DNA from: MVRV01 sp964469905
Lineage (GTDB): Bacteria > Desulfobacterota > Syntrophia > Syntrophales > Smithellaceae
Direction of reading: 5' to 3'
Length of the DNA stretch: 64,000 nucleotides
Assembly (NCBI GenBank): GCA_964469905.1
Contig: CAYXZW010000005.1
Coordinates: 1 to 64,000 of the forward strand
Position 1 is the first letter of the stretch. The number at the start of each line of letters is the position of its first letter. Shown here piece after piece: positions 23,023 to 33,606 of this stretch. Below the pieces are notes generated by a model, which saw only the letters and a program-made list of their open reading frames with translations, was not told the origin of the DNA and did no database searches. The position numbers were made by a program, and so were the translations under genes.

Positions 23023-26000
23023 TCAGGTCGCCGACGGCTTGACTTTGTGGTCATACGCCAAAAGCAAGTACATTGCCGGAACGACAAAAAGTGTAAATAC
23101 TGTGCCGATGGAAATACCGGTGGTAATAACCAAACCCATATTATAGCGGCCGGCGGCGCCGGCGCCCGAGGCAAAAACCAGGGGCAGCACGCCCAGTACC
23201 ATTGCCGCAGTAGTCATGAGGATTGGCCGCAGGCGAACGGCAGCGGCCTGCTCAATTGCTTCGCGCTTGCCTTTCCCCTCGCGTTGCAGATCATTGGCGA
23301 ACTGAACTATAAGTATGCCATGTTTACTGATAAGACCTATGAGTGTTATCAGGCCTACTTCGGTATAGATGTTTAAGCTGGCATCGCCGATACCGAGGCT
23401 GATGAAAATAAGTGCCCCGCAGATAGACATGGGCACACTGATCAAAACGATGACCGGGTCGCGAAAACTTTCAAACAACGCCGCCAGCACAAGAAAGATG
23501 ATAATCAGGGCAAAAACAAATGTTATGAGCAGTGAGCTGGACTCCTGCATGTACTGCCGCGACTCGCCCCCGTAATCCACACTGTAACCGGCGGGCAAAA
23601 CCTGACGGGCAATTTTTTTGAGTTCATCGAGGGCCTGTCCCAGTGTGACGCCGGGCATCATTACTGCCGATATGGTGGCGGAATTGAGCTGCTGAAAGTG
23701 GTTTATGGACTTGGGCACAACTTTTGTTTTCAGGCTCGCAATAGTGGAGACCGCAACAGATTGACCAGTGGCGGTATTGATGTGGTAGTTATTCAACTGA
23801 TCGGCGGTCAGCCGTTCACTTTGTTTAACCTGGGGAATCACCTTGTAGGAGCGGCCGGACATGCTGAAGTAGTTGACATAGCCCCCGCCCAGCATGGAAG
23901 ACAGGGAACTGCCTACATCCTGCATCGTCAAGCCCATCTGCGCCATTTTGTCCCGGTCGAATTCCATAACGTTCTGCGGCTTGTCGATTTTGAGATCCGT
24001 ATCTATGTAAATGAACATACCGCTTAAGCGCGCTTTGTCCAGAAATGCCTGGGACACATCATTGAGCCGGGCGAAAGATTCAGTAGTGCCGATGACAAAT
24101 TGTACGGGCAGTCCATGTCCGGTTCCGGGCAGAGGTGGAGGTTGGAATATAACCGCATTAGCTCCGGCTATCTCGCCCAACCTGTTTTGAATCTCCGGCT
24201 GGAGCACATGGGTCGTGCGTTCCCGTTTATCCCAGGGCTTGAGCACCAGACCGGCAAATCCCGAATTGAGACCGCTCCATCCCTCGACCTGGAAAAGATG
24301 ATCGATCTCCGGTATCGGTGCCAGAATTTTGGCTAATTGCTGCGAATAGAGCTGGGTTTGTTGCAGGGTGGCATCGGGAGCCGCCGTCAGCATAGTCATC
24401 ATAAAACCCTGATCATCCTGAGGCGCGAGTTCACTTTTGGAGCTGGCAAACAGAAAGTAATTGCTGCCCAGAATAATCACGGCAAAGACAACTACTACAG
24501 GCAGAGAGTTGAGGGAATTGTGCAAAATTACCGCATAAACGTTCCGCAGGCGGTTAAATTGACGGTCGATGAACTCGGTAAAGCGATGCCGTTCATTTGG
24601 ATTCGGTTCTTTAAGAAAGCGTGAGCACATCATGGGAGATAGAGTCAAGGCAATGATGGCAGAGACAAGCACGGCACCGGCCAGGGCATAGGCAAACCCG
24701 GTAAAGAGCGCACCGGTGCGACCGCCAATGAAACCGATCGGCAACTATACAGCAATTAGTAGCAACGACACAGCACCAACCGGTTCAACCGACAACTCNN
24801 NNNNNNNNCGCCCATGAAACCGATGGGCACATATACAGCAATTAATACAACAGTCATGGCGACAACCGGTCCACCCAGTTCCCGGGCGCCGCGCAGACAG
24901 GCCTCCAGAAGAGGAACTCCCTCCTCCAGATGGCGATGCACATTTTCCACGACAATGATGGCATCATCCACAACCAGACCGATAGCTAGCACCAGAGCCA
25001 GCAAGGTCATCAGGTTGATAGTGTAACCAAGAGCCATCATAATAAAAAATGCCCCGACCAGCGACAGGGGGATGGCCACAGTGGGAATGATCACCGAGCG
25101 CGCCGAACCCAGGGAAAGAAAAATAACCAGGGTTACTATGAACAACGCCTCGACCAGAGTAATAACAACTTCTTTAATGGAGCTGTCCACATAATCCGTG
25201 GCATCATAAACAATGCGGCCTTCCAGCCCCTGGGGCAGACTCTGTTGGATGGATGGAAAAACAGCGGCAACAGCGTCGGCGACAGTAAGCAGATTAGCAT
25301 TGGGTGCAACCTTGATGCTTATGAATACGGCTGACTTACCGTCGAAGCGAACTGCAGAATCGTAGTTTTCCGCACCGAGCGTCACATTGGCAATATCCCC
25401 GATGCGGACGATTGCCCCGCCGGCCGATTTGATGACCAGTTTACGGAACTCATCTGTCGAGTGCAGACCGGTCGCCGCGGTAAGATCCACTGTAACCATT
25501 TGTCCCTGAGTCCGTCCCAGAGCAGAAATAAAATTATTGGCCGCCAGTGCATTGCTTACATCAGCAGCGGTTACGCTGTGGGCAGCCATTTTTTCCGGAT
25601 CAAGCCAAGCCCGCAGGGCAAATTCCTGCTTGCCTAAGATCTCGGCAGTTTGAACTCCTTCCACGGCCTGCAGTTTGGGCTGGACAACCCGAATTAAATA
25701 ATCCGTAATGTTGTTTGTGGGCAGGTCTTTGCTGTAAAAACCGATGATCATGGAACCAATGTTCTCGCCGGTGGAAATGGTTATTACCGGCTGTTGTGAT
25801 CCCTTGGGCAATTGATTGATCACCGCGTTTACCTTAGTATTAATCTCGGTAAGCGCTTTGTTAGCATCATAATTAAGGCGCATGTTGGCGGTAATGGTGC
25901 TCATGCCTTGTGAGCTCGATGAGGTAAGGTAACCGATGCCGTTAGCCTGGGCGATGGAGTTTTCCAGTGGTGTGGTAATGAAACCGGACACCAGTTCGGG

Positions 26001-26165
26001 GTCGGCGCCGGTGTAGACAGTTGTTACAGTCACCACCGCATTCTGGGTTTCCGGATATTCCCGGACGGGAAGGAGATTAATGGAGCGCAGACCCAAAACC
26101 AGAATCAGCAGACTGACCACGGTAGCGAGAACGGGACGGCGGATAAAAATATCGGTAAAATTCAT
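23023..26165 (-). CDS. RND multidrug efflux permease (AcrB/MexF type), broken by an assembly gap
   Basis: This proton-driven inner-membrane pump works with the adaptor and outer-membrane genes upstream. The N-terminal part (26165 to about 24811) starts MNFTDIFIRRPVLATVVSLLI and contains the TM4 proton-relay Asp pair (GLVVDDAIIVVENV). The C-terminal part (about 24740 to 23023) continues with TGALFTGFAYALAGAVLVSAIIALTLSPMMC. Both sides of the run of N encode the same PIGF(M/I)G stretch, so the two parts are one gene of about 1020 residues with a duplicated, error-rich contig end. It should not be called a pseudogene. The end lies 150-200 bases from mlaE without a clear terminator. Confidence 0.9.
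24729..24808. other. Assembly gap with unmerged contig overlap
   Basis: Ten N lie at 24799-24808. The 70 bases before them (from ATGAAACCGAT at 24729) are a degraded copy of the 70 bases after them (from ATGAAACCGAT at 24814). The true sequence probably has only one copy, so about 85 bases are artefact. Confidence 0.9.
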
Positions 26166-26182
26166 TTTTCTTGTTTCTCCAT

Positions 26183-27313
26183 TTACTTATCTGCAGGAAC
26201 AGGATTGGCATCATTGGCAGGCTGCACCTGATTATTGATGATTATCTGGCTGCCGCTGCGCAGCTTGAGTTGTCCGCTGGTAACGATAAGGTCACCTTCC
26301 TTGATGCCTTTTGTGATCGCCACCTGATCACCTCGCGCGGGACCCAGAGTGACAAAGGTTTGCCGGACAAATAAAGACGGCTTCCCGTCCTTAGCTGTTC
26401 CTTTGGCCTCCGCGATGTAAACGGTCTCGCCGTAAGGATTAAATGTCACTGCCGTCCGGGGAACGGTCAGATAGCGCATAGCTTTGCCTGCCCGAACCTT
26501 GATTGTTGCATACATGCCCGGCAGCAATTCGTGGCGCGGATTGGCTACAATGGCCTCAATCTGGACATTGCGCGTTTGCTGATCAACTTTCGGACTGATG
26601 GCGGATATCTTGCCTTTAAATGTTTTATCGGGATATGTATCGGTGACCACGGCTACATCCTGACGGGGCAGCAAACGGGAGAGCTCCTGCTGAGGCAGGA
26701 AGAAGTCAATAAAGATGGAATCCAGCGCCTGCAAAGTAACGATCTTGTCACCCGGATTTAAATATTGCCCGGCATTCACAGAGCTGATTCCGAGGCGGCC
26801 GGCAAAGGGCGCCCGAATGGTTTTTTTGTTAACCTGAGCTGACTGCTGGGCAACCTGGGCCTGCTTGCCTTTGAGATCAGCGGCATCAACATCCAGCGAT
26901 GCCTGGCTTACAGCCTGGGCCAGAAATTGCTTTTTATTACGATCATAAACACTTTGTGCCAGATCCGCCGCCGCCGCAAGCGTGCGCAACTGGGCAAGGT
27001 CAGCGTCAGCATTGAGTTTCAGTAAAACTTGTCCGGCACTCACATTATCTCCGGACTTGAAATGGATACTTTGCACCAGGCCGGATATTTCACTGGCCAA
27101 ATCGACACCGCGCACTGCCCGCAGTGTCCCCACAGCCTGAATTTGTGTCTCCCACTCTTCCGTCGCAGCCTTGATTGCCGACACCTGAACGGCCGGCTCC
27201 GGACCGGCAGACATGTATTTTTTCATCATATAGGCCTGAAATCCCTGATATCCGAAAATACCACCAAAAATCACGGCGACAATTATCAGCATTATTATCA
27301 TTCGTTTGGTCAT
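26183..27313 (-). CDS. RND efflux periplasmic adaptor (membrane fusion protein)
   Basis: The adaptor bridges the RND pump and the outer-membrane channel. The 376-residue protein has an N-terminal membrane anchor (MIIMLIIVAVIFGGIFGY), a lipoyl half with GLVQSIHFKSGDNVSAGQVLLKLNADADLAQL, a coiled-coil hairpin (about residues 100-150), the second lipoyl half KKTIRAPFAGRLGISSVNAGQYLNPGDKIVTLQ, and barrel and membrane-proximal domains. It overlaps neither neighbour; 17 bases separate it from the pump. GAGGAGA precedes the ATG. Confidence 0.94.
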   Translation of the reverse strand: MTKRMIIMLIIVAVIFGGIFGYQGFQAYMMKKYMSAGPEPAVQVSAIKAATEEWETQIQAVGTLRAVRGVDLASEISGLVQSIHFKSGDNVSAGQVLLKLNADADLAQLRTLAAAADLAQSVYDRNKKQFLAQAVSQASLDVDAADLKGKQAQVAQQSAQVNKKTIRAPFAGRLGISSVNAGQYLNPGDKIVTLQALDSIFIDFFLPQQELSRLLPRQDVAVVTDTYPDKTFKGKISAISPKVDQQTRNVQIEAIVANPRHELLPGMYATIKVRAGKAMRYLTVPRTAVTFNPYGETVYIAEAKGTAKDGKPSLFVRQTFVTLGPARGDQVAITKGIKEGDLIVTSGQLKLRSGSQIIINNQVQPANDANPVPADK

Positions 27314-27355
27314 TCTCTATCTCTCCTCTTTTTAGCAAAAGCACCAGCCGGGCGT

Positions 27356-28849
27356 TTAATCTCCCGCCTTATCTGCGGGGGGGATAGCGGAGGCCGTCTT
27401 GCGGTTCCACCAGCCACCGCCTAAGGCCTGGAAAAGAGCCGCAGTGTCGGCATAGCGCTGTGCCTGAGCCGTAATTACGTTAATTCGCGTTTTCTGATAA
27501 TCCCGTCCGGCAATCACCAGCGCCAGATAACTCACGGCACCGAGCTCATATTGTTTTTCGACTAACTCGAGCGTTGTCTTAGCGGCATTCTGAGCTGCCG
27601 TTTGCGCTTGTAAAGTCCGGGCATCCGTTTCCAGGGCGCGTAAAACATCTGCAACATCCTGAAAAGCTTTCAGGACTGTCTGCCTGTATTGAGCCGTTGC
27701 CTGATCATAGGCAGCCATAGCGCTCTTGCGCTTGGCGGCAAGTTCCCCGCCACGGAAGATCGGTTGTAAAAGACCGGCCCCCAGATTCCAGACAACACTC
27801 TGCCCATTGAACAGCAAATCTGTAGCTGTTGCTTGAAATCCATAACCGGCGCTCAGCGTAATCTGCGGGTAGAGATTGGCCGTCGCCACGCCGACCGCCG
27901 CACAGGCCTGGTGCAACAATGCTTCGGAGGCGCGGATATCGGGACGCTGGCGTGCCAGAAGCGAGGTCAGACTTACCGGCAATGTTTCCGGCAAATGTAG
28001 TGAAGCAAGATCGAATTCCGGCAGTTTTCCTTCACCGGGAAACTGTCCGATCAGCGCCGCCAGGGCATGACGGGTGGAATTGAGTTGCTTTTCGAGAGGG
28101 GGTAGCGTTGCGCGCGTCATGGCCAGTTCTGTTTCCTGCGAAAGCACCGCCGCAAGAGATACCGCACCCAGTTCCAATTGTTTTTTCAACACGTCGCGTT
28201 GCTTCTGCTGTGCCTCAATAATCTCCTGAGTGGCACTAATCTGCCCCCGGAGCGACGCTTCCGAAATTGCCGTCGTCACGATATTGGCGGTAAGAGTCAG
28301 ATAGGTTGCTTCAAATATGTAACGCTGATAATCGACCTGCGCCTGATATGCTTCGATCTGGCGGCGTCCGGCGCCGAAAAGATCAAGGGTATAGGAAACA
28401 CTGACGGAAGTGTTATAGAGATTATAGGTATTGCTTGCTCCCGTATTCACATTACCAGAGGTTTGTTGGCGTGTGGCCTGCAACCCGGCATTTACTGCCG
28501 GATACATGGTCGATCCGCTCGTCGCGCGCAGATCTTCCTCGGCCTTGCGCAGCGCCGCCTGGGCAGCAGTCAAGGTCGGACTGTCCGCCAGTCCCTTTCT
28601 GATCAGCTCGTCCAGTTCCGGCGAGCGAAAGAGCTTCCACCACTCACCGGGCAGATCTGCGGCAAAGGAAAAATGCTGGGAGGCTCCACCAGCTTTCACG
28701 ACACTGGCCGTCTGCGTGGGCATAGGCACTGCCGTGTAATGCGCCGGCGTATTGAGTTCCGGAGAACGAAAATCCGGTCCGACGGCACAACCAGTCCAGA
28801 CAAATACTGATATCACGATCAGGAACACGCGCACACAAAATAGCTTCAT
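27356..28849 (-). CDS. RND efflux outer-membrane lipoprotein (NodT/OprM family)
   Basis: This is the TolC-like exit duct of the efflux system. The 497-residue precursor has a lipobox (VFVWTGCAVGPDF) and the family pattern FRSPELNTPAHYT, GEWWKLFRSPELDELI, RRPDIRASEALLHQACAAVGVATANLYPQITLSAGYG and QPIFRGGELAAKRKSAMAAYDQA. Start and tetR stop overlap by four bases. The gene order tetR, channel, adaptor, pump indicates a self-regulated operon. Confidence 0.94.
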   Translation of the reverse strand: MKLFCVRVFLIVISVFVWTGCAVGPDFRSPELNTPAHYTAVPMPTQTASVVKAGGASQHFSFAADLPGEWWKLFRSPELDELIRKGLADSPTLTAAQAALRKAEEDLRATSGSTMYPAVNAGLQATRQQTSGNVNTGASNTYNLYNTSVSVSYTLDLFGAGRRQIEAYQAQVDYQRYIFEATYLTLTANIVTTAISEASLRGQISATQEIIEAQQKQRDVLKKQLELGAVSLAAVLSQETELAMTRATLPPLEKQLNSTRHALAALIGQFPGEGKLPEFDLASLHLPETLPVSLTSLLARQRPDIRASEALLHQACAAVGVATANLYPQITLSAGYGFQATATDLLFNGQSVVWNLGAGLLQPIFRGGELAAKRKSAMAAYDQATAQYRQTVLKAFQDVADVLRALETDARTLQAQTAAQNAAKTTLELVEKQYELGAVSYLALVIAGRDYQKTRINVITAQAQRYADTAALFQALGGGWWNRKTASAIPPADKAGD

Positions 28850-29487
28850 GACTTTTTGCTCTTTTTTAACGTTGTTTTCTGCTTGGCCGGAAGGCGCGGC
28901 GCAAGACCGATTGACAGGGTCCCGATTGCCTCACGAATATCCTTACGCTTTCTGGATATATCTCTTTCCAGCCCCATGAGCAGGTCTTCCATCGCTAGTT
29001 GAAAAGATATCTCCCAGAGAATTTTTGCTGCGGACAAAGGAATGACCTCCCGGGCAATCCTTCCTAATCTTTGCTCGGCAGCCAGATACAAAGCAATTGT
29101 TTCAATGGGCATTTGCGGTCCGAGCTCGTGCTCCTTAATTATTTCCCTGATCCTGATTAGTAGTTGATGGTCGGCGAAAACAGAACAAATGATCGGCATG
29201 GTCTGATAATGGGAACTATAGGCTACTTGTAGCACGTCCTCCAGATTTTCGTTTACTTCGCGTAACCCCACCTGCAAAGGCAGCTTTTCCAGAATATTTT
29301 TAGCACCATCCATACGCTGCTCAACTACTGCAAAAACCAGTTCGGCCTTGTCCTTGAAGTGGTGATAAATCAAACCTTCAGCCACCCCTGCCTCATAAGC
29401 AATGTTCCGCGTGGTCATCTGGGCCAGACCCTTCGTCTGCAGCAAACGCTCGGTTGCACAAATGAGTTTATTTTGAGTTTCGTTCAT
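28846..29487 (-). CDS. TetR-family repressor of the RND efflux operon
   Basis: The 213-residue regulator has an N-terminal helix-turn-helix (LLQTKGLAQMTTRNIAYEAGVAEGLIYHHFKDKAELVFAV) and a ligand-binding C-terminal domain that is not recognisable. ATG 29487 is chosen so that the helix-turn-helix starts at the usual position; an upstream in-frame ATG at 29574 adds 29 arginine-rich residues that do not fit the family. It overlaps the channel gene and probably autoregulates the operon. The 260 bases upstream hold AACAATGTTAAGCGATCGCTCAG (29580-29602), which contains the palindrome GCGATCGC. Confidence 0.9.
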   Translation of the reverse strand: MNETQNKLICATERLLQTKGLAQMTTRNIAYEAGVAEGLIYHHFKDKAELVFAVVEQRMDGAKNILEKLPLQVGLREVNENLEDVLQVAYSSHYQTMPIICSVFADHQLLIRIREIIKEHELGPQMPIETIALYLAAEQRLGRIAREVIPLSAAKILWEISFQLAMEDLLMGLERDISRKRKDIREAIGTLSIGLAPRLPAKQKTTLKKSKKS

Positions 29488-29747
29488 ACTTTTAACACCA
29501 CTTTCTGGTCTCTCTGCATCCCTGTTGATCCAACGTCTCCGGCAGCATAACAATGCCATCCGATATTTGAACATTTGCTCAACAATGTTAAGCGATCGCT
29601 CAGATTATGTCAAGCTAATTGTGTTTTTACAATATCCTGAACCGTACCAACTATGAATAAAAATATAATAATATCATTTGCTTTATCCGTGAAATTCTTG
29701 ATTGTATACCCGGCAAACTTGTTAGAACAACTTATCAATCCTGGAAA

Positions 29748-30533
29748 TTATTTGTCAGTGTTATAAAGGCGGGCAACAATTATTCCGGTATAATTTTTAT
29801 TCTGCATTAAATAGGCGGGTAATGTTTTTTTCGAAACAACCACTGCGCCTTCTTTACTGGAAGCATGCAGAAGATGTAATTTCTTTCCCTGCCACAGGGC
29901 AAATCCTACATGGGCAACATCCAATCCTTCCTTAGCGGCAGAAAAGGCAAGAATATCGCCATTTTTAATTTTTCCCTGATGCCGGTTGATTTTATCGCGG
30001 GAAATGATCCGCATAATTCTGGAGGAGATTTTTTTCTCTGCAAGTTGCATTTTCTTAAATTCATTTTCATTCTGCAAGGCACTGTATTCTTCGCGGTGAG
30101 TTGTCATATAATTTATTTTTTTTCGCTGATTAACCGCTCCGAAATTACGGGAAATATCCCTTATTATTTTCTTGTGTTCGTTATCCCACAGCCAGTCGGT
30201 AAAGTAATGCAAGCGTGAAGAATATCCATCAATTATGCCCTGACGATAACGGATTAATTGTAATACCCGCCGGAATTCGGAATTTGATATTTGCCCGCTG
30301 GCAACACATCCGGTCAGCGCCAGCACTGTTTCCACAAAAGTAAAACAATCAAATTGCGCAACGTTAGCAATTAATTTTTCTTTACCATCTGCCTCCAGGG
30401 TTGCCGGCAAATAAGGAGCACCCAGGAAGAAACATCCGATTGCGCATACCAGATCACTTCGGGACAGATTACTGCCCCTGAACGATTGTCGCAGGTGAGA
30501 CAGAGTAAACTGAAAATCATTTGCTTGCTTCAT
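29748..30533 (-). CDS. DUF1460 family protein (N-acetylmuramoyl-L-alanine amidase-like)
   Basis: The 261-residue protein matches the DUF1460 family of cysteine-peptidase-like amidases: LGAPYLPATLE, FDCFTFVETVLAL (catalytic Cys candidate), GYSSRLHYFTDWLWDNE and GDILAFSAAKEGLDVAHVGFALWQGKKLHLLHASSK (His candidate). No clear signal peptide is seen although homologues are often exported. The start lies 3 bases after the stop of the lipoprotein hydrolase gene, so the two are co-transcribed. Confidence 0.85.
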   Translation of the reverse strand: MKQANDFQFTLSHLRQSFRGSNLSRSDLVCAIGCFFLGAPYLPATLEADGKEKLIANVAQFDCFTFVETVLALTGCVASGQISNSEFRRVLQLIRYRQGIIDGYSSRLHYFTDWLWDNEHKKIIRDISRNFGAVNQRKKINYMTTHREEYSALQNENEFKKMQLAEKKISSRIMRIISRDKINRHQGKIKNGDILAFSAAKEGLDVAHVGFALWQGKKLHLLHASSKEGAVVVSKKTLPAYLMQNKNYTGIIVARLYNTDK

Positions 30534-30536
30534 ATA

Positions 30537-32114
30537 CTATCTTTGATTACCGTACCACTTCCAGACACCATTTTCTTTAATCATCAGGGAATTATCAGCG
30601 AAAGGCACGGTCATTGGTCCCAGATCAACCGAACCATCAATAAGAAAGATTGCCGTATTGATTTTATCGGCTTCCAGTTTTGTCAACTTAACATCATATT
30701 TGGTAATAAAGTTGACTGTTCTATTTAATACCTCGAGAAATGCTCTCCTGTCATAACCGTCTTGTTTAAAATTATCAGCATAATGCAGGCTGATTTTTTT
30801 CATATCATAAGTCAGGATATCTTTCCGGTATTGATCAAGAAAAGACTGCACATCTTCCGGAATTCTAATGTCCGGTGATTGGTAATTATCGACATCTTCC
30901 AACGGGCCACTGACCTTCGATTGCAGGACAAAACTAACCACGTCCTGAGCATACAGGTCGGGAAAATCAGTATGAATAAAATGGCCGGCGCCGGAATATA
31001 CTTTAACCAATGGCGGATTACCCGCTTTCTTTAAGTCCTCATAGAAGGGCTTTATTAATTCCCAGCGCAAATTGCTCTTCGAACCTAGCGGTGACGGTAT
31101 AATTGGATCCTTTTCGCCATAAGTCAAGAATATGGGCACCTTGATAGTCTTTAATCTCTTGTAGAGGCTTCCCGGATCTTCCCTGCGCACTTCGATGCCC
31201 AGCGAATAAAGATCCCGCGCATCCTCCGCACAGTAATTGTAGTGCTCTCTCCTATTACCGTAATTCAGAGCAATTCGTACTTCGGTGAAGTATCTTGCAT
31301 ACTCCGTATCATTAATAAAAAAACCTGTTTTTGCCGGTTCAATCTTGCCGGTTTTCGGATTCTTATGCTTGAAATAAGCAAAATTTCTCCAGTATTCTTC
31401 ATCCTGCATTAATCCCTGCTTCAAACGATCTCCCCAGACAATTTCCCAGGACTTCATGTCCTTTAGCGAATCATCAAACAGGAGTATTTCTTTGTCGCCC
31501 ATCTTAATTATTGTCGGATATTCCTCCAGTCCGGCAGAAGATTCCAGAATTATTTTTTCCACTGCTTCCGGATAAGTTAAAGCGTAACCCAGAACCCATT
31601 GACCGCCCAGCGAGTGCCCTAAATAAGTAGCTTCCTTCACTCCCAACTGCTTAACAATGATATCGTAAAGAACCTCCCTTGTATCTTGCAGACTGCGGGA
31701 AAGCGGTTTATCCAGATTACCGGGAATGGATTTGCCAAAATGAGGCAAATCGGGCACAATCACCCGCAGCCCGTTTTCCAGGGCAACTTTCATTACGTGG
31801 CCGAAATACGCTCCGAAAGCGCCTTTTCCGTGAATGAGCACAAGAACCTTTGGATGGGGATTAATACCGTAATACTCATCCATATAGGCAACTTCCCAGA
31901 CAATGCCTTTGGAATCTTTTGCTTTGGTGTATTTAACAGCAAAAGGATAAGTCACCTGATCGCGCCAGAAACTTTTTTCCGGCGAACCCTTTTCGACATT
32001 TACGGGATTGACTCTAAAAGATTTAACCTGCGGTGCGCCGGCACAACCGGCGAGCAGCAAGGCAACAAGCAATGCGCCGATTACATTCCCCGTGCTCAAG
32101 TTACTTAGTTTCAT
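30537..32114 (-). CDS. Lipoprotein alpha/beta hydrolase with C-terminal NTF2-like domain
   Basis: The 525-residue precursor has a lipobox (LLLAGCAGA), an alpha/beta-hydrolase fold with LVLIHGKGAFGAYFGHV, nucleophile elbow LGHSLGGQWV (Ser), PIFLTYGEKDPIIP (Asp) and GAGHFIHTDFPD (His). Residues from about 415 (VQSFLDQYRKDILTYDMKKISLHYADNF) look like an NTF2/SnoaL-type domain. ATG 32114 follows GGGGAGG by about 9 bases. It is probably exposed in the periplasm or outer membrane; the substrate is unknown. It forms an operon with the DUF1460 gene. Confidence 0.85.
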   Translation of the reverse strand: MKLSNLSTGNVIGALLVALLLAGCAGAPQVKSFRVNPVNVEKGSPEKSFWRDQVTYPFAVKYTKAKDSKGIVWEVAYMDEYYGINPHPKVLVLIHGKGAFGAYFGHVMKVALENGLRVIVPDLPHFGKSIPGNLDKPLSRSLQDTREVLYDIIVKQLGVKEATYLGHSLGGQWVLGYALTYPEAVEKIILESSAGLEEYPTIIKMGDKEILLFDDSLKDMKSWEIVWGDRLKQGLMQDEEYWRNFAYFKHKNPKTGKIEPAKTGFFINDTEYARYFTEVRIALNYGNRREHYNYCAEDARDLYSLGIEVRREDPGSLYKRLKTIKVPIFLTYGEKDPIIPSPLGSKSNLRWELIKPFYEDLKKAGNPPLVKVYSGAGHFIHTDFPDLYAQDVVSFVLQSKVSGPLEDVDNYQSPDIRIPEDVQSFLDQYRKDILTYDMKKISLHYADNFKQDGYDRRAFLEVLNRTVNFITKYDVKLTKLEADKINTAIFLIDGSVDLGPMTVPFADNSLMIKENGVWKWYGNQR

Positions 32115-32544
32115 GCAATAAATCCTCCCCAAAACATAATCAGAAACAATTGAAGCCAGTTTTCAAATGGACTGTTTATTCCGTTTCCAAATCAATGCTG
32201 GTAGTGAAGCCGGGAGGAGGTGACAACCCGGGCATTGCCCGTGCTTTTCCGGGCAACACGGATAGCAAAAATGGAGAATAGGAATGATATCTTTTTACAA
32301 ATAGCCGATACAGCTGCGAATATCAATAAAAAGATATCCTCTGGTTGGGAATATGCAACATCTTCGAGAATATCAGTATCGCTGGCACTGATTTATACAC
32401 GCAGATATTTGCTCGTTATTGGAAGTATAGTCGTCTTTTAAAGAATTAGCCGGCCGGTCCTTAAACTGTCAGGATGGGAAATAAACTGCGGCAGAAAGCA
32501 ATCTAATCACTAACTAATTAATTTCGCACGGATTTAAGAGAAAG
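32115..32544. other. Non-coding stretch between the hydrolase gene and rpsT
   Basis: No convincing gene is seen. A 7-bp hairpin (TTGCCCG 32235-32241, CGGGCAA 32250-32256) stands out. A short frame starting ATG 32273 (about 56 residues) has no good ribosome binding site and is not called. Confidence 0.5.
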
Positions 32545-32574
32545 AAGCTACCTGACATTAAAGCCTGGCAGCTT
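32545..32574 (-). terminator. Terminator of rpsT
   Basis: On the minus strand AAGCTGCC pairs with GGTAGCTT (one G-U) around a 14-base loop and is followed by CTTTCTCT. It lies about 10 bases after the rpsT stop. Confidence 0.7.
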
Positions 32575-32583
32575 CATTACTAA

Positions 32584-32850
32584 TTAGCCTTGAAGAGCGT
32601 TGATTTTTTTGGTCAGCCGGGAAATTTTACGCGAGGCATTATTCTTGTGAATCACACCTTTAACTGCGGCTTTATCGAGCACCGGAATTGCGGCTTTAAG
32701 TGCACTGATGGATGCTTCTTTATTCTTAGTCTCTACAGCGCTAAGTACTGATTTAATTCTTGTTTTGATCGCGGATTTGTCGGCGACATTACGCTCGCGG
32801 CGTTTTACGCTTTGACGATCCCGTTTTTCTGCTGATTTATGTGTTGCCAA
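32584..32850 (-). CDS. rpsT: 30S ribosomal protein S20
   Basis: S20 is a primary 16S rRNA-binding protein of the small subunit. The 88-residue protein has ATHKSAEKRDRQSVKRRERN at the start and GVIHKNNASRKISRLTKKINAL at the end, as in the family. The start is TTG at 32850, with TAGGAGG 7 bases before it; E. coli rpsT also uses UUG, which is linked to autoregulation. The longer frame (to 32922) adds residues absent in S20 and is rejected. Confidence 0.96.
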   Translation of the reverse strand: MATHKSAEKRDRQSVKRRERNVADKSAIKTRIKSVLSAVETKNKEASISALKAAIPVLDKAAVKGVIHKNNASRKISRLTKKINALQG

Positions 32851-33015
32851 AAGATTCCTCCTACGGTTTTTATTGATAAGGCGGCATTGTTTAGCCCAAT
32901 TAAGAGGAGCTGTCAAGTGCAATTTACAGGTAAATTATCTGCATTAATTGATATTTTCCTACCCACCTCATCATCTTGCTCCAACTACAGGTTTATTACG
33001 CATAATCAGTTGGAG

Positions 33016-33381
33016 TTATTTTTGCAATGCGACCAAAACATCCGTTGTTTTTTTAAGACGCAAGGCCAATGTTTTGAGAATCAACTGAAAATTTCCGGAC
33101 AACTTATTGAATTCCTGATCAAAAGATTCCCGGTCAATTACTCCGATCGTTGTATTCCCTACCGCTGTAGCCGTAGCCGATCGTTCCACCTTCGCAATAT
33201 AGGCCACTTCCCCGAATATTTCCCCTTCCTGAAAAGTTGCAATCAATATTTTATTATTATTCACTATCCGTGATATTTCCACACCACCTTCTTCCACTAT
33301 ATACAACCAATCACCGTGAGTTCCCTCTTTAAATATTACCTGTCCATCGGTATATTTTTCGTATGTCGCAATTTGGAACAT
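33016..33381 (-). CDS. Cyclic-nucleotide-binding domain protein
   Basis: The 121-residue protein is a single cNMP-binding domain without DNA-binding helix: YTDGQVIFKEGTHGDWLYIVEEGGVEIS, FQEGEIFGEVAYIAKVERSATATAVGNTTIGVIDRESF. The phosphate-binding cassette (FGEVAYIAKVERSATA) has Glu and Arg at the ligand positions. GAAGGAGG precedes the ATG. Such stand-alone domains usually act through a partner; none is adjacent. Confidence 0.88.
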   Translation of the reverse strand: MFQIATYEKYTDGQVIFKEGTHGDWLYIVEEGGVEISRIVNNNKILIATFQEGEIFGEVAYIAKVERSATATAVGNTTIGVIDRESFDQEFNKLSGNFQLILKTLALRLKKTTDVLVALQK

Positions 33382-33606
33382 CTCGCCTCCTTCTCAGCAA
33401 AAGCTACGTAAGTTACCAGCAACTTTAACACATTCATACAAGACGGTCAACAGGGAGGTCGTGGAGGGTGATGGAACCTTTTCCAACGGCAGAATAACAA
33501 CGCAGTAGAGATGATGATGTAGATTCTGTCACCAGTTTTAATTTCCTTTAATTTGACATTTTCTCCTTTCCTTCTTATACTTCTCGGCAATCAGGAGATT
33601 GCAGAG

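Noticed and set aside
24756..26165. Truncated RND pseudogene
   Set aside because: The break coincides with ten N and a duplicated contig end, so it is an assembly artefact.
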